A stretch of 64,000 nt of DNA from Pseudomonas syringae (GCF_021605415.1 NZ_WKEQ01000017.1:39856-103855); one strand, 5' to 3'; numbered from the stretch's first letter, positions 28,014 to 37,512 are shown. Numbers and translations are program-made. The notes: generated by a model not told the origin, from the sequence alone.

Positions 28014-28981
28014 TGGACAGCGCCGACCTCAATGTCCTGCGCAGTGTGCTCAAATGGCGCCGCGCCGGACAGCGGGTGATTCTGTTCAGCGTCGTTCAGA
28101 CCTGGGGCACCGCGCCCCGGGCACCTGGGGCGATGCTGGCCTTGCGCGAAGATGGCGTGGTGATCGGCTCGGTATCCGGCGGTTGCGTCGAGGACGATCT
28201 GATCGCCCGTCTGCATGACGGGCGGATTTGTGCCGACGGGCCACCGGTGCAAATGATTACCTATGGCGTGACACGGGAAGAGGCGGCGCGTTTCGGTCTG
28301 CCCTGCGGTGGCACGTTGCGCCTGACCGAAGAGCGGGTAGAGGATCCGGACTGGGTGGCTGAGTTGCTCGCCCGTTGCGAAGCTCACCAAATCGTCGCCC
28401 GCGAGCTAAACATCGCCACGGGCGAAGTGGTGCTGCATCCCGCGACTAAAAACGACTCGCTGACCTTCGATGAGTACACCTTGCGCGCCATTTATGGCCC
28501 GCGCTGGCGCTTGCTGTTGATCGGCGCCGGCCAGTTATCGCGGTACGTGGCCGAGATGGCGCGTTTGCTGGATTTTGAAGTGCTGATCTGCGATCCGCGA
28601 ACCGAGTTTGTTCACGGGTGGGAAGAGCAGCACGGCCGGTTTGTCTCCGGTATGCCGGACGACGCAGTGTTGAACATCGAGACTGACGAGCGCACGGCCA
28701 TTGTTGCCCTGACCCACGATCCGCGTCTGGACGACATGGCACTGCTGACGGCTCTGGACTCCAAAGCGTTTTATGTCGGCGCGCTGGGTTCACGAGTGAA
28801 CAGTCACAAGCGCAGGGATAATCTGGCTCAGCTAGGCTTGTCGGAACAGGCCATCGCGCGTTTGCACGGGCCGATTGGTCTGCCGATCGGCAGCCATTCG
28901 CCGGCAGAAATCGCCTTGTCGCTGATGGCGGAAATCGTTGCGATCAAAAACGGGGTCGCGTTGCAGCAGGAGCGTGTATGA
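28013..28981 (+). CDS. XdhC-family molybdenum cofactor maturation protein
   Basis: 322 residues. N-terminal XdhC/CoxI domain (APGAMLALREDGVVIGSVSGGCVEDDL) and C-terminal Rossmann-like XdhC_C domain (LLLIGAGQLSRYVAEMA, YVGALGSRVNSHKR). XdhC proteins bind Mo-cofactor and help its sulfuration and insertion into molybdenum hydroxylases. Position directly behind the large subunit supports a dedicated role. Overlaps the next gene by four bases. Confidence 0.93.
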   Translation: MDSADLNVLRSVLKWRRAGQRVILFSVVQTWGTAPRAPGAMLALREDGVVIGSVSGGCVEDDLIARLHDGRICADGPPVQMITYGVTREEAARFGLPCGGTLRLTEERVEDPDWVAELLARCEAHQIVARELNIATGEVVLHPATKNDSLTFDEYTLRAIYGPRWRLLLIGAGQLSRYVAEMARLLDFEVLICDPRTEFVHGWEEQHGRFVSGMPDDAVLNIETDERTAIVALTHDPRLDDMALLTALDSKAFYVGALGSRVNSHKRRDNLAQLGLSEQAIARLHGPIGLPIGSHSPAEIALSLMAEIVAIKNGVALQQERV

Positions 28982-29577
28982 GTTCGTCGATTGCAGTGAT
29001 TGTGCTGGCAGCGGGCGAGGGTCGTCGTTTTCGTGAAGTGGCGGGTGCTGACAAGGACAAGTTGTTGGTCGATTGTGCCGGGCGCGACGGCGCGGTGCAT
29101 TCGGTGATTGAACAGGTGTTGGTGAGTTTGCCGGCATCGCTGGATAAGCGGGTCTTGGTCACCACCGAAGCACGACCGCAAGCGATGCGCATGGCCCAGG
29201 TGTATGGCTGTGACATTGTTCCGATTGAGTCGACCGGTATGGGCGATAGCATCGCCGCCGGTGTCGCGGCGTGTGCGGATGCCGATGGCTGGTTGATTGT
29301 GCTCGGGGACATGCCGTTTATCTTGCCGTCGACGATTGAACGAGTTATCGCGGCAATGGCTGACGATGCTGTGAGTGTGCCGGTGCTCAACGGCGAATAT
29401 GGGCATCCCGTAGGATTTGGCCGATCCTTCGGGCCGGGGCTGATGGCGCTGACCGGTGAGCGCGGCGCCAGGCCGTTGTTTGCGCGGGCGCGGGTGGTTG
29501 AGGTTGCAGTGGATGATCCTGGTGTGTTGTGGGACATCGACATCCCGGAAGCATTGAAATTTCCTCATCCCCTGTAG
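28978..29577 (+). CDS. MocA-type molybdenum cofactor cytidylyltransferase
   Basis: 199 residues. NTP-transferase fold with VLAAGEGRRF, DKLLVDCAG, and the LGDMPFI motif (GDMP) near residue 105; GHPVGFGRSF closes the site. MocA converts molybdopterin to the cytosine dinucleotide form used by bacterial hydroxylases of this class, which matches its neighbours. The TAG stop and the last two codons (Pro-Leu) lie inside a dispersed GTAGGAGCTGCC repeat. Confidence 0.9.
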   Translation: MSSSIAVIVLAAGEGRRFREVAGADKDKLLVDCAGRDGAVHSVIEQVLVSLPASLDKRVLVTTEARPQAMRMAQVYGCDIVPIESTGMGDSIAAGVAACADADGWLIVLGDMPFILPSTIERVIAAMADDAVSVPVLNGEYGHPVGFGRSFGPGLMALTGERGARPLFARARVVEVAVDDPGVLWDIDIPEALKFPHPL

Positions 29578-29609
29578 GAGCTGCCGAAGGCTGCGATCTT
29601 TTGATCTTG
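29574..29609. repeat. REP-like element overlapping the mocA-type stop codon
   Basis: GTAGGAGCTGCC-GAAGGCTGCGATCTTTTGATC, the common Pseudomonas extragenic repeat. Its first bases provide the TAG stop of the preceding gene. Confidence 0.75.
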
Positions 29610-29615
29610 ACGTAT

Positions 29616-29653
29616 AAAAAAAGCCCCGCCTGGATTACCAGGCGGGGCTTTTT
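29616..29653. terminator. Bidirectional terminator between the mocA-type gene and rne
   Basis: AAGCCCCGCCTGG-ATTA-CCAGGCGGGGCTT with A and T tracts on both sides; serves both convergent genes. Confidence 0.92.
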
Positions 29654-29667
29654 AACGGCTATTGGAA

Positions 29668-32600
29668 TCAGACGAGAGGTTTGGTCTCGTGTTCTTCTTT
29701 CTTGGCCTGTTCGTGTTGCTCGACCGCGTCCTGAACGGAGCGTGGAGCTTCTTCAATCACCGCTTCAACCACGGCTTCTTCGGCGACCGGGGCAGGCGCT
29801 GCCTCGACAACATCAGCAACCACAGGCTCGGCAGCAACCGGAGCAGCAGCGGCAGCCAGTTCAGCTTCCTTCTGCAGACGCTCTTCTTCACGCTTGCGGC
29901 GACGCACTTCACGTGGGTCGTTCGGCGCGCGGCCACTCGGGGTCAACGCGCTGACCGCTTGAGCCACCGCAGCCGGTGCTTCGGCAATCACCGGCGCTTC
30001 GATTGCCAACGGTGCAGCTGCAGGTGCTTCAACGACGGGCGCTGGAGCAGGTTCGGCAGCGACGATCACTGGCTCGGACACCATGGCTTCAGCGACTTCG
30101 GCTTCGGCGACAGGTGCCGGCGTTTCAGTCACAGCCGGCTCGGCAGCCCAGTTGAACGTGGTTTGTTCTTCACGAACTTCGCGCACGGTCTCGGTTACGG
30201 TTTCAGCAACCACTTCCTCGGCTGGCTCGGCAACCACGGCCGGAGCTTCGACTTCCGGGAGGTTTTCCTGAACCGGTGCCACTTCGATTTCCGGAGCGGC
30301 GGTCACTTCAACCGGCGTGGTCGCTTCAATCACTGGCGCTTCCACAGGCGTGGTTTCCAGGGTGGCGGCGGTGGCGCGTTCGGCTTGCTCATTGGCTTGA
30401 GCTTCGGCTGGCGCACTGATCACGCTGCTGGCAACGGCTGCGGTGACGGCCAGGCCGGCTGCCAGATCGGCAGTGCTTGGGGTCGCTTCGTTTTCGCCGG
30501 ACTCGGATTCAGCCTCTTCCGAACCTTCGATCACATTGCCGTTGGCATCACGCTGACGCTCGCGACGGTTGCTGCGACGACGCTGACCACGGGAGCGACG
30601 ACGTGGACGATCGCCTTCGGCGCCTTCCTGACCGTCTTCCGGCAGCTGCTCTTCGTTGCTGATCACTTCTTCTTCAGCAACGGCAGCAGCGGCCTGTTCA
30701 GCGCGTGGTTGACGCTCTTCACGCGGTGGGCGTGGCGCACGTTCTTCACGCGGCTGACGGGCCGGACGTTCTTCTGCGGTTGCGGCAGCAGTGGCAGCAA
30801 CGGCCGGAGCGGCATCCAGTGGTTCGCGCAGTTCACGTACGCGTTCTTCACGCTCGCCACGTGGCTTGCGATCTCGCGGTGCACGTTCTTCACGAGGCGC
30901 GCGAGGGGCGCGTTCTTCGCGGGCTACCGGCGCATCTTCACGGGCTTCACGCGGTTCGCGGACTTCACGCGGCTCACGGGCTTCACGAGGCTGACGCTCT
31001 TCGCGTGGCTCACGCGGTGCGCGTTCTTCACGTGGAGCACGTTCTTCGCGCGGCTTGCGTTCTTCGTCGCGGCGACCGTTACGGTTGCGGCTCTGCTGAC
31101 GACCGTTGCGACGCTCTTCGTTGCGGGCCGGACGCTCGGCTGGCTTTTCAACCGCCACCGGAGCAACAGGCTCTTCTTTAGTTGCGAACAGGCTGACCAG
31201 CGACTTCACCAGGCCTTTGAACAGGCTTGGCTCAGGCACGGCGGCCGGCGCAGGTGCCGGTGCAGCCGCTTCGGTCGGAACCGGCGCGTTGGCGCGGGCC
31301 GGAGCAGTCTTGACTGCGGCTTCCTGGCGAACCAGGGTGCGTGTCGCGGCGGCGGGCTGGACTTCTTCGACTTCAGCAGCGGCAGCAGCGATTTCGTAGC
31401 TGGACTGGTTGGTCGCGGCTTCCGGGCTGTCATCACGCAGACGCTGAACTTCGAAATGCGGGGTTTCGAGGTGATCGTTCGGCAGGATGACGATGCGAGC
31501 ACGGGTGCGCAGTTCGATCTTGGTGATCGAGTTGCGTTTTTCGTTGAGCAGGAACGCAGCGACCGGAATCGGCACCTGAGCGCGTACTTCGGCAGTACGG
31601 TCTTTCAGGGCTTCTTCTTCGATCAGGCGCAGGATTGCCAGCGACAGCGATTCAACGTCACGGATGATGCCGGTGCCGTTGCAACGCGGGCAAACGATGC
31701 CGCTGCTTTCGCCAAGCGATGGACGCAGGCGTTGACGGGACATTTCCAGCAGGCCGAAGCGCGAGATGCGACCGATCTGCACGCGAGCGCGGTCGGCTTC
31801 CAGGCATTCGCGGACTTTCTCTTCCACGGCGCGCTGGTTCTTGGCAGGGGTCATGTCGATGAAGTCGATGACGATCAGGCCGCCGATGTCGCGCAGGCGC
31901 AACTGACGGGCGATTTCTTCGGCGGCTTCAAGGTTGGTCTGCAGGGCGGTTTCTTCGATGTCGCTGCCTTTGGTGGCGCGCGCCGAGTTGATGTCGATGG
32001 ACACCAGGGCTTCGGTCGGATCGATAACGATGGAACCACCGGAAGGCAGCTCGACGACGCGCTGGAAAGCGGTCTCGATCTGGCTTTCGATCTGGAAACG
32101 GTTGAACAGCGGAACGCTGTCTTCGTACAGCTTGATCTTGCTGGCGTACTGCGGCATCACCTGGCGGATGAAGGTCAGGGCTTCGTCCTGGGCTTCAACG
32201 CTGTCGATCAGCACTTCGCCGATGTCCTGGCGCAGGTAGTCGCGGATGGCGCGGATGATCACGTTGCTTTCCTGATAGATCAGGAATGGCGCGGAACGAT
32301 CCAGCGAGGCTTCTTTAATGGCGGTCCACAGTTGCAGCAGGTAATCGAGGTCCCACTGCATTTCTTCGCTGCTGCGGCCAAGGCCGGCAGTGCGCACGAT
32401 CAGACCCATGTCGGCCGGGGCGACCAGGCCGTTCAGCGCTTCACGCAGTTCGTTGCGCTCTTCGCCTTCGATGCGACGGGAGATACCGCCGGCACGCGGG
32501 TTGTTCGGCATCAGAACGAGGTAGCGACCGGCCAGGCTGATGAACGTGGTCAGGGCGGCGCCCTTGTTGCCACGTTCTTCTTTTTCGACCTGAACGATGA

Positions 32601-32892
32601 CTTCCTGGCCTTCGCTCAGGACGTCCTTGATGTTGACGCGGCCTTCGGGGGCTTTCTTGAAGTATTCGCGGGAGATTTCTTTGAGGGGCAGGAAGCCGTG
32701 GCGCTCGGAGCCGAAATCGACAAAAGCAGCCTCAAGGCTTGGTTCGATGCGAGTGATACGGCCTTTGTAGATGTTGGCCTTTTTCTGCTCGCGTGCACCG
32801 GATTCGATGTCCAGGTCGTAGAGGCGCTGGCCATCTACCAGTGCAACACGCAACTCTTCGGGTTGAGTTGCGTTAATCAGCATTCTTTTCAT
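29668..32892 (-). CDS. rne: Ribonuclease E
   Basis: 1074 residues. N-terminal S1 domain (~35-120), 5'-sensor and RNase-H-like parts, and the DNase I-like catalytic part with the two metal-binding Asp residues in [12 protein letters not shown] and [13 protein letters not shown]. The Zn-link CPRCNGTG follows near residue 400. The C-terminal half (~520-1074) is a low-complexity scaffold with repeated Arg/Glu/Pro blocks (EERAPRE, REPREA) and Ala/Glu/Pro/Val-rich stretches. This is the RNA-processing and degradosome platform. Its long reverse-strand leader is described separately. Confidence 0.97.
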   Translation of the reverse strand: MKRMLINATQPEELRVALVDGQRLYDLDIESGAREQKKANIYKGRITRIEPSLEAAFVDFGSERHGFLPLKEISREYFKKAPEGRVNIKDVLSEGQEVIVQVEKEERGNKGAALTTFISLAGRYLVLMPNNPRAGGISRRIEGEERNELREALNGLVAPADMGLIVRTAGLGRSSEEMQWDLDYLLQLWTAIKEASLDRSAPFLIYQESNVIIRAIRDYLRQDIGEVLIDSVEAQDEALTFIRQVMPQYASKIKLYEDSVPLFNRFQIESQIETAFQRVVELPSGGSIVIDPTEALVSIDINSARATKGSDIEETALQTNLEAAEEIARQLRLRDIGGLIVIDFIDMTPAKNQRAVEEKVRECLEADRARVQIGRISRFGLLEMSRQRLRPSLGESSGIVCPRCNGTGIIRDVESLSLAILRLIEEEALKDRTAEVRAQVPIPVAAFLLNEKRNSITKIELRTRARIVILPNDHLETPHFEVQRLRDDSPEAATNQSSYEIAAAAAEVEEVQPAAATRTLVRQEAAVKTAPARANAPVPTEAAAPAPAPAAVPEPSLFKGLVKSLVSLFATKEEPVAPVAVEKPAERPARNEERRNGRQQSRNRNGRRDEERKPREERAPREERAPREPREERQPREAREPREVREPREAREDAPVAREERAPRAPREERAPRDRKPRGEREERVRELREPLDAAPAVAATAAATAEERPARQPREERAPRPPREERQPRAEQAAAAVAEEEVISNEEQLPEDGQEGAEGDRPRRRSRGQRRRSNRRERQRDANGNVIEGSEEAESESGENEATPSTADLAAGLAVTAAVASSVISAPAEAQANEQAERATAATLETTPVEAPVIEATTPVEVTAAPEIEVAPVQENLPEVEAPAVVAEPAEEVVAETVTETVREVREEQTTFNWAAEPAVTETPAPVAEAEVAEAMVSEPVIVAAEPAPAPVVEAPAAAPLAIEAPVIAEAPAAVAQAVSALTPSGRAPNDPREVRRRKREEERLQKEAELAAAAAPVAAEPVVADVVEAAPAPVAEEAVVEAVIEEAPRSVQDAVEQHEQAKKEEHETKPLV

Positions 32893-33253
32893 GTAGTACC
32901 GTCGGTTTCCGGGCTGCCGGAAACGGCGTTCGGCACACACGACTTCTCACGGTCGGTGTCAGGTGCGTCAGGAGTGGTTGGCCATTCCCGTGTCCAGCGA
33001 TGTACGGCCAACTGGGCCTGCATCGCGACGTACGCGTCCTGCTTGCTGTGGCTACTTAAGCACTCAGTCAGGAGGAGGAATCAACCGGCGGCTGTGGACG
33101 AGATGAAGCGTCTTGATAAAGCCTATTGCTACACAGTCCAGCGGTTGTGCATCTCCACCCTACACGTATCCCTGATAATTCGGGTGCTGCCGCGCGCAGA
33201 ATCCGCAGCGGGTTGGCATTTACCGTGAGCTCCGAAAGGGGAGGTCACGCATC

Positions 33254-33355
33254 ATGGCTAATTTAGGCGATGTTTCCGAAGCCTTCGCTCGGGGTCATTC
33301 GCGGCTGACTGCACTTTGTGAACTGGCCTTGAATGTGTGCCTGCCAAGCGAGTAG
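33254..33355 (+). CDS. Possible 33-residue small ORF opposite the rne leader
   Basis: ATG at 33254 follows an AGGGGAGG box by 9 bases and runs 33 codons to TAG. The peptide ([18 protein letters not shown]...) has no recognised motif. It lies in the 699-base gap between rne and rluC, antisense to the rne leader. Only the strong ribosome site supports it; it may be chance. Confidence 0.22.
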   Translation: MANLGDVSEAFARGHSRLTALCELALNVCLPSE

Positions 33356-33534
33356 AAACTCTGCCGGGCGGTGTAATTCAGGCCTCATGTCACCTGCGCT
33401 TGTTACAGCTGCTAACTCCACCGTTACGTAGCGAAAGCCCCGTAGGACGGCCTCGCGTCCTGGTGAATTGCGTTGGTCAGGGCCGGTTTTTGACCGTGGT
33501 TCCGCTGTCCAGGCCGCTTTTGGCGGCGTTCGCG

Positions 33535-33563
33535 ACTATAGCAGCAATGATTAAGTGCTTCAA
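33535..33563 (-). promoter_or_regulatory. Predicted rne promoter, giving a leader of about 640 nt
   Basis: On the reverse strand TTGAAG, 17 bases, TATAGT. Transcription would start near 33528 while the rne ATG is at 32892. The 699-base gap between rne and rluC is otherwise without a convincing gene and holds small hairpins (for example AGGAC-GGCCTCGC-GTCCT near 33444). A long autoregulated rne leader is known in E. coli. Confidence 0.6.
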
Positions 33564-33575
33564 TTCCATAAAAAT

Positions 33576-33584
33576 TGTTATCAT
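33576..33584 (+). promoter_or_regulatory. Extended -10 promoter directly before rluC
   Basis: TGTTATCAT fits the extended -10 form TGnTATAAT. It ends seven bases before the rluC ATG and no -35 match is needed for this class. Transcription would begin at or next to the ATG. Confidence 0.5.
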
Positions 33585-33591
33585 CCGCGCC

Positions 33592-34551
33592 ATGACAACT
33601 ACTGCCCCTTCGACTCCAGGCGTTCAACTGCTTGAGGTCTCGCCGGAATATGCCGGCCAACGCATCGACAATTTCCTCCTCGCCCGGCTCAAAGGCGTGC
33701 CCAAGACCTTGATTTATCGCATTTTGCGCAAAGGCGAAGTGCGCGTGAACAAAGGTCGGATCAAGCCCGAATACAAGCTGCAGGCCGGCGATATCGTGCG
33801 CGTGCCGCCGGTGCGTGTGCCTGAGCGCGACGAGCCGGTGCCGCTTGCCCAAGGCTTGCTGCAGCGCCTGGAAGCCTCGATCGTCCATGAAGACAAAGCG
33901 CTGATCGTGATCAACAAGCCCGCCGGCATTGCGGTTCACGGCGGCAGCGGCTTGAATTTTGGCGTGATCGAAGCCTTTCGTCAGTTGCGCCCCGATGCCA
34001 AGGAATTGGAATTGGTGCATCGCCTCGATCGTGATACCTCTGGTCTGCTGATGATCGCCAAAAAACGCAGCATGCTCCGTCACTTGCACGAGCAATTGCG
34101 CGGCGATGGCATCGACAAACGCTACATGGCGCTGGTGCGCGGCAACTGGGCGACTTCAATCAAGCAAGTCCGCGCGCCATTGCTCAAGAGTAATCTGCGC
34201 TCCGGCGAGCGCATGGTCGAGGTCAACGAAGAGGGTAAGGAAGCACTGACCCTGTTCAAGGTGCTGCGCCGTTTCGGCGAGTTCGCGACCATGGTCGAGG
34301 CCAAGCCTGTCACCGGCCGTACTCACCAGATTCGTGTGCACACCTTGCACGCCGGGCATTGCATCGCCGGTGACAGCAAATACGGTGATGACGATTTCAC
34401 CAAAGAGATCCGCGATCTGGGCGGCAAACGTCTGTTCCTGCACGCCTACATGCTGACCGTGCCGTTGCCCGACGGTGGCAAACTCACCTTGCAGGCCCCG
34501 GTGGATGACATGTGGGCCAAGACCGTGGAGCGCCTCAGTGCGGCACCCTGA
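33592..34551 (+). CDS. rluC: 23S rRNA pseudouridine synthase RluC
   Basis: 319 residues. N-terminal S4 domain (~20-75, [31 protein letters not shown]) and the RluA-family catalytic domain with the motif [15 protein letters not shown] (catalytic Asp) and [15 protein letters not shown]. RluC modifies positions 955, 2504 and 2580 in E. coli 23S rRNA. The ATG at 33592 has no ribosome-binding sequence upstream. Divergent from rne, as in E. coli. Confidence 0.96.
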   Translation: MTTTAPSTPGVQLLEVSPEYAGQRIDNFLLARLKGVPKTLIYRILRKGEVRVNKGRIKPEYKLQAGDIVRVPPVRVPERDEPVPLAQGLLQRLEASIVHEDKALIVINKPAGIAVHGGSGLNFGVIEAFRQLRPDAKELELVHRLDRDTSGLLMIAKKRSMLRHLHEQLRGDGIDKRYMALVRGNWATSIKQVRAPLLKSNLRSGERMVEVNEEGKEALTLFKVLRRFGEFATMVEAKPVTGRTHQIRVHTLHAGHCIAGDSKYGDDDFTKEIRDLGGKRLFLHAYMLTVPLPDGGKLTLQAPVDDMWAKTVERLSAAP

Positions 34552-35200
34552 TTACAAACTGCTGATTTTCGATTGGGACGGCACTCTGGCTGACTCCATT
34601 GGCCGGATCGTCGAGTCGATGCACGTGGCGTCCGAGCGATCGGGTTTTGTCCTGCGTGATGATTTTGCCGTCAAGGGCATTATCGGCCTGGGCTTGCCGG
34701 AAGCGATTCGTACCTTGTATCCCGAAATTGGCGACGGTGAGCTGATTGCGTTCCGTCAGCACTACGCCGATCACTACATCGCCTCGGAAGCCGTGCCGTC
34801 GCCCCTGTTCGAAGGTGTCGTCGAGTCAATGGCTTCCTTTCGCGATGACGGGTATCACTTGGCCGTGGCAACCGGCAAGGCCCGTCGCGGGCTTGATCGA
34901 GTGCTCAAGGCTCACGGCTGGGACGAATATTTCGATATCACCCGCGCCGCCGATGAAACCGCGAGCAAGCCGCACCCTCTGATGCTTGAGCAAATTCTCG
35001 CCCATTGTGGCGTGGCGCCCGAGCAGGCGCTGATGGTCGGGGATTCGTCTTTTGATCTGCAAATGGCGCGCAATGCCGGCATGGGGTCGGTGGCGGTCAG
35101 TTATGGCGCGCAATCGATTGAGGCGTTACAGGCTTTTGAACCGCGCCTGTCAGTGGATCGTTTTTCCGAATTGCATGCCTGGCTGGGCCAGCAGTCTTAA
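34538..35200 (+). CDS. HAD-IA family hydrolase (phosphoglycolate-phosphatase-like)
   Basis: 220 residues. HAD motif [14 protein letters not shown] at the N-terminus, motif [13 protein letters not shown], motif III Lys in ASKPHPLML and motif [18 protein letters not shown]. The alpha-helical cap sits between motifs I and II. GTG 34538 is used because GGAG lies seven bases upstream; it overlaps the end of rluC by 14 bases, so the genes are coupled. Substrate unknown. Confidence 0.92.
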   Translation: MRHPDYKLLIFDWDGTLADSIGRIVESMHVASERSGFVLRDDFAVKGIIGLGLPEAIRTLYPEIGDGELIAFRQHYADHYIASEAVPSPLFEGVVESMASFRDDGYHLAVATGKARRGLDRVLKAHGWDEYFDITRAADETASKPHPLMLEQILAHCGVAPEQALMVGDSSFDLQMARNAGMGSVAVSYGAQSIEALQAFEPRLSVDRFSELHAWLGQQS

Positions 35201-35221
35201 TACGTTTTTGGGGTGGATGGC

Positions 35222-36211
35222 ATGACCGACGAATGGAAAGCACCGACCAAGGCAAGTGCCGATGACGGTGACGCAAAGAGCTGGAAGCTGCTTGAAAAAA
35301 CCTTGCTGGCTGGGGTCCAGGAGCAGCGTCGCTCCCGTCGCTGGGGAATCTTCTTCAAGCTGCTGACTTTTGTTTACCTGTTTGTCGCGCTGATTTTGTT
35401 CACGCCGCTGATGGACATTGAAAAGAGTGCGACTCGCGGCCCGAATTACACAGCGCTCATCGACGTCACTGGCGTGATTGCCGACAAGGAGCCGGCCAGC
35501 GCCGACAACATCGTCGGCAGCCTGCGCGCTGCGTTCGAAGACAAAAAGGTCAAAGGCGTGGTGTTGCGCATCAACAGCCCTGGCGGCAGTCCGGTGCAGT
35601 CGGGTTATGTCTACGATGAGATCAAGCGTTTGCGTGGACTGCATCCGGAAACGAAGCTGTACGCCGTGATTTCCGATCTCGGCGCCTCCGGTGCCTATTA
35701 CATCGCCAGCGCGGCGGATCAGATCTATGCCGACAAGGCGAGTCTGGTCGGCTCGATTGGGGTGACGGCGGCCGGTTATGGCTTTGTCGGCACCATGGAG
35801 AAGTTGGGTGTCGAGCGACGCACTTACACCTCGGGTGAGCACAAGTCGTTCCTCGATCCGTTCCAGCCGCAGAAGCCTGAAGAGACCGCGTTCTGGCAGG
35901 GCGTGCTCGATACGACCCACAAGCAGTTCATCAACAGCGTGAAGCAGGGTCGTGGCGATCGTCTGAAGGATAAGGAGCATCCGGAATTGTTCTCCGGACT
36001 GGTCTGGTCGGGCGAACAGGCGTTGCCGTTGGGGCTGATTGATGGTCTGGGCAATGCCAGTTCCGTGGCGCGAGATGTGATTGGCGAGAAAGAGCTGGTG
36101 GACTTTACCGTTCAGGAATCGCCGTTTGATCGCTTTTCGAAGAAGCTCGGGGCCAGCGTGGCTGAGCAGTTGGCGATGTGGATGGGGTTCGGCGGGCCTT
36201 CGTTGCGGTAG
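35222..36211 (+). CDS. S49-family signal peptide peptidase, SppA-like
   Basis: 329 residues. One membrane helix at ~44-65 (IFFKLLTFVYLFVALILF), then a periplasmic ClpP-like domain with the oxyanion region RINSPGGSPVQSG, the nucleophile in LGASGAYYIAS and the general-base Lys in YADKASLVGSIGV. Short form like SppA of Gram-positive bacteria. Digests cleaved signal peptides or membrane proteins. GGGGTGG lies just before ATG 35222. Confidence 0.92.
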   Translation: MTDEWKAPTKASADDGDAKSWKLLEKTLLAGVQEQRRSRRWGIFFKLLTFVYLFVALILFTPLMDIEKSATRGPNYTALIDVTGVIADKEPASADNIVGSLRAAFEDKKVKGVVLRINSPGGSPVQSGYVYDEIKRLRGLHPETKLYAVISDLGASGAYYIASAADQIYADKASLVGSIGVTAAGYGFVGTMEKLGVERRTYTSGEHKSFLDPFQPQKPEETAFWQGVLDTTHKQFINSVKQGRGDRLKDKEHPELFSGLVWSGEQALPLGLIDGLGNASSVARDVIGEKELVDFTVQESPFDRFSKKLGASVAEQLAMWMGFGGPSLR

Positions 36212-36287
36212 TTTGTCTTAAGGTCAAAGGGTCGCAGCCCGCGACGGCTCCAGCGTGGGGCGGGTCGTGGCTGCAATTTTTTGCGTT

Positions 36288-36866
36288 TCAGGGGATTTGA
36301 ATGCCTTCTGCCGTGAGCATGTCGATCAGGCGGATGAGCGGCAAGCCGATGAGGCTTGTGGCGTCCGGGCCTTCGGTGCGCTGGAACAGACTTACGCCCA
36401 GTCCTTCGGCCTTGAAGCTGCCGGCGCAATCATAGGGTTGTTCGGCGCGCAGGTAGCGTTCGATGGCGGCCTGATCCAGTGCGCGCATGTGCACGGTGAA
36501 CGGCACGCAGTCGACCTGGCATTCGCCGGTCTGGCTGTTGAGCAGGGCGAGACCGGTCAGGAAGGTGACGCTGGCGCCGCTGGCGGCCAGCAGTTGCTCG
36601 CGTGCCTTTTCGAAGGTGTGCGGCTTGCCGATGATTCGCTCGCCGAGTACGGCGACTTGATCCGAGCCGATGATCAGATGAGCGGTATGGGTATCGGCCA
36701 GTGCCCGGGCTTTTTGTTCGGCCAGGCGTCTGACCAGATCGATGGCAGACTCGCCCGGGCGGTTGCTTTCGTCGATATCCGGTGAGCTGCAGCTGAATGG
36801 CAGTTGCAGGCGGGCGAGCAATTCACGGCGATAATTTGAGCTTGAAGCGAGTAATAAAGGCAGCAT
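36288..36866 (-). CDS. Maf/YceF-family nucleotide pyrophosphatase
   Basis: 192 residues. N-terminal LLLASSSNYRRELLARL (SxSxxR motif), then LIIGSDQVAVLGERIIGKP and the C-terminal AGSFKAEGLG...LIGLPL. The YceF subgroup hydrolyses modified nucleotides such as m7GTP. ATG 36866 is preferred: AGGAG lies seven bases before it but touches the alternative ATG at 36872. Divergent from yceD, as in E. coli. Confidence 0.92.
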   Translation of the reverse strand: MLPLLLASSSNYRRELLARLQLPFSCSSPDIDESNRPGESAIDLVRRLAEQKARALADTHTAHLIIGSDQVAVLGERIIGKPHTFEKAREQLLAASGASVTFLTGLALLNSQTGECQVDCVPFTVHMRALDQAAIERYLRAEQPYDCAGSFKAEGLGVSLFQRTEGPDATSLIGLPLIRLIDMLTAEGIQIP

Positions 36867-36934
36867 TCGCATCTCCTGAGGCAGGAGGGGATTCTAGCGG
36901 ACGCTCGTAAGTGACGGACAGGGCGCAATTTCCT

Positions 36935-36962
36935 TTGACATGGCCGGGTGCATCCCTATAAT
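36935..36962 (+). promoter_or_regulatory. Consensus sigma-70 promoter directly before yceD
   Basis: Perfect TTGACA and perfect TATAAT with a 16-base spacer. The -10 box ends nine bases before the yceD ATG, so the transcript should begin within a few bases of the start codon. Confidence 0.85.
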
Positions 36963-36971
36963 GCTGCGCCT

Positions 36972-37499
36972 ATGTTGAATGACCCGATTCCACCTCACGT
37001 TGACCCGCGCAAATTGGCTGACCGTGGCACCACCCTTCAAGGTGAACTGCTGCTGGCCGATTTGAAGAGACTCTGCGACCCGCTTTCCGACGATGTCGGT
37101 ACGGTGCAGGCCAAATTCGTTTTTGAACGAGATGAACGTAAATCTGTGGTGATCCACAGTTTTATCGACACCGAAGTCAAAATGGTTTGCCAGCGTTGTC
37201 TTGAGCTGGTCACCCTGCCGATCCACAGCGAATGCAGTTACGCGGTGGTGAAGGAGGGTGCGAATACCCAGTCGTTACCGAAAGGTTATGACGTGCTGGA
37301 ACTGGGCGAAGATCCATTGGATCTGCAGTCACTGATCGAGGAGGAGCTTCTGCTCGCCTTGCCCATTGTGCCTGCTCATCATCCGGAAGAATGCCAGCAG
37401 CCGGCGGGAGCAGATGAGCCCGAACCGAGCGAGGACGAGGTAACGCGGTCCAACCCGTTCAGTGTATTGGCGCAGTTAAAGCGTGACCCAAACGTTTAG
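36972..37499 (+). CDS. yceD: YceD/DUF177 protein, 23S rRNA accumulation protein
   Basis: 175 residues. DUF177 with the conserved Cys pair in VCQRCLELV near residue 75 and the C-terminal acidic segment EDPLDLQSLIEEELLLALPIVP. YceD is needed for normal 23S rRNA levels in other bacteria. It heads the rpmF-plsX-fab operon; only 13 bases separate it from rpmF. The ATG has no ribosome site before it. Confidence 0.92.
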   Translation: MLNDPIPPHVDPRKLADRGTTLQGELLLADLKRLCDPLSDDVGTVQAKFVFERDERKSVVIHSFIDTEVKMVCQRCLELVTLPIHSECSYAVVKEGANTQSLPKGYDVLELGEDPLDLQSLIEEELLLALPIVPAHHPEECQQPAGADEPEPSEDEVTRSNPFSVLAQLKRDPNV

Positions 37500-37512
37500 G
37501 AGTTAATCAATT

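Noticed and set aside
29662..33228. Forward open frame of 1188 codons opposite rne
   Set aside because: It mirrors the RNase E gene; its product is a Phe/Arg/Gly-rich low-complexity shadow without any domain, caused by the biased codon use of rne.
36215..36287. Degenerate REP after the S49 peptidase
   Set aside because: Only short pieces (GTCAAAGGGTCGCAGCC) resemble the repeat; too diverged to annotate.
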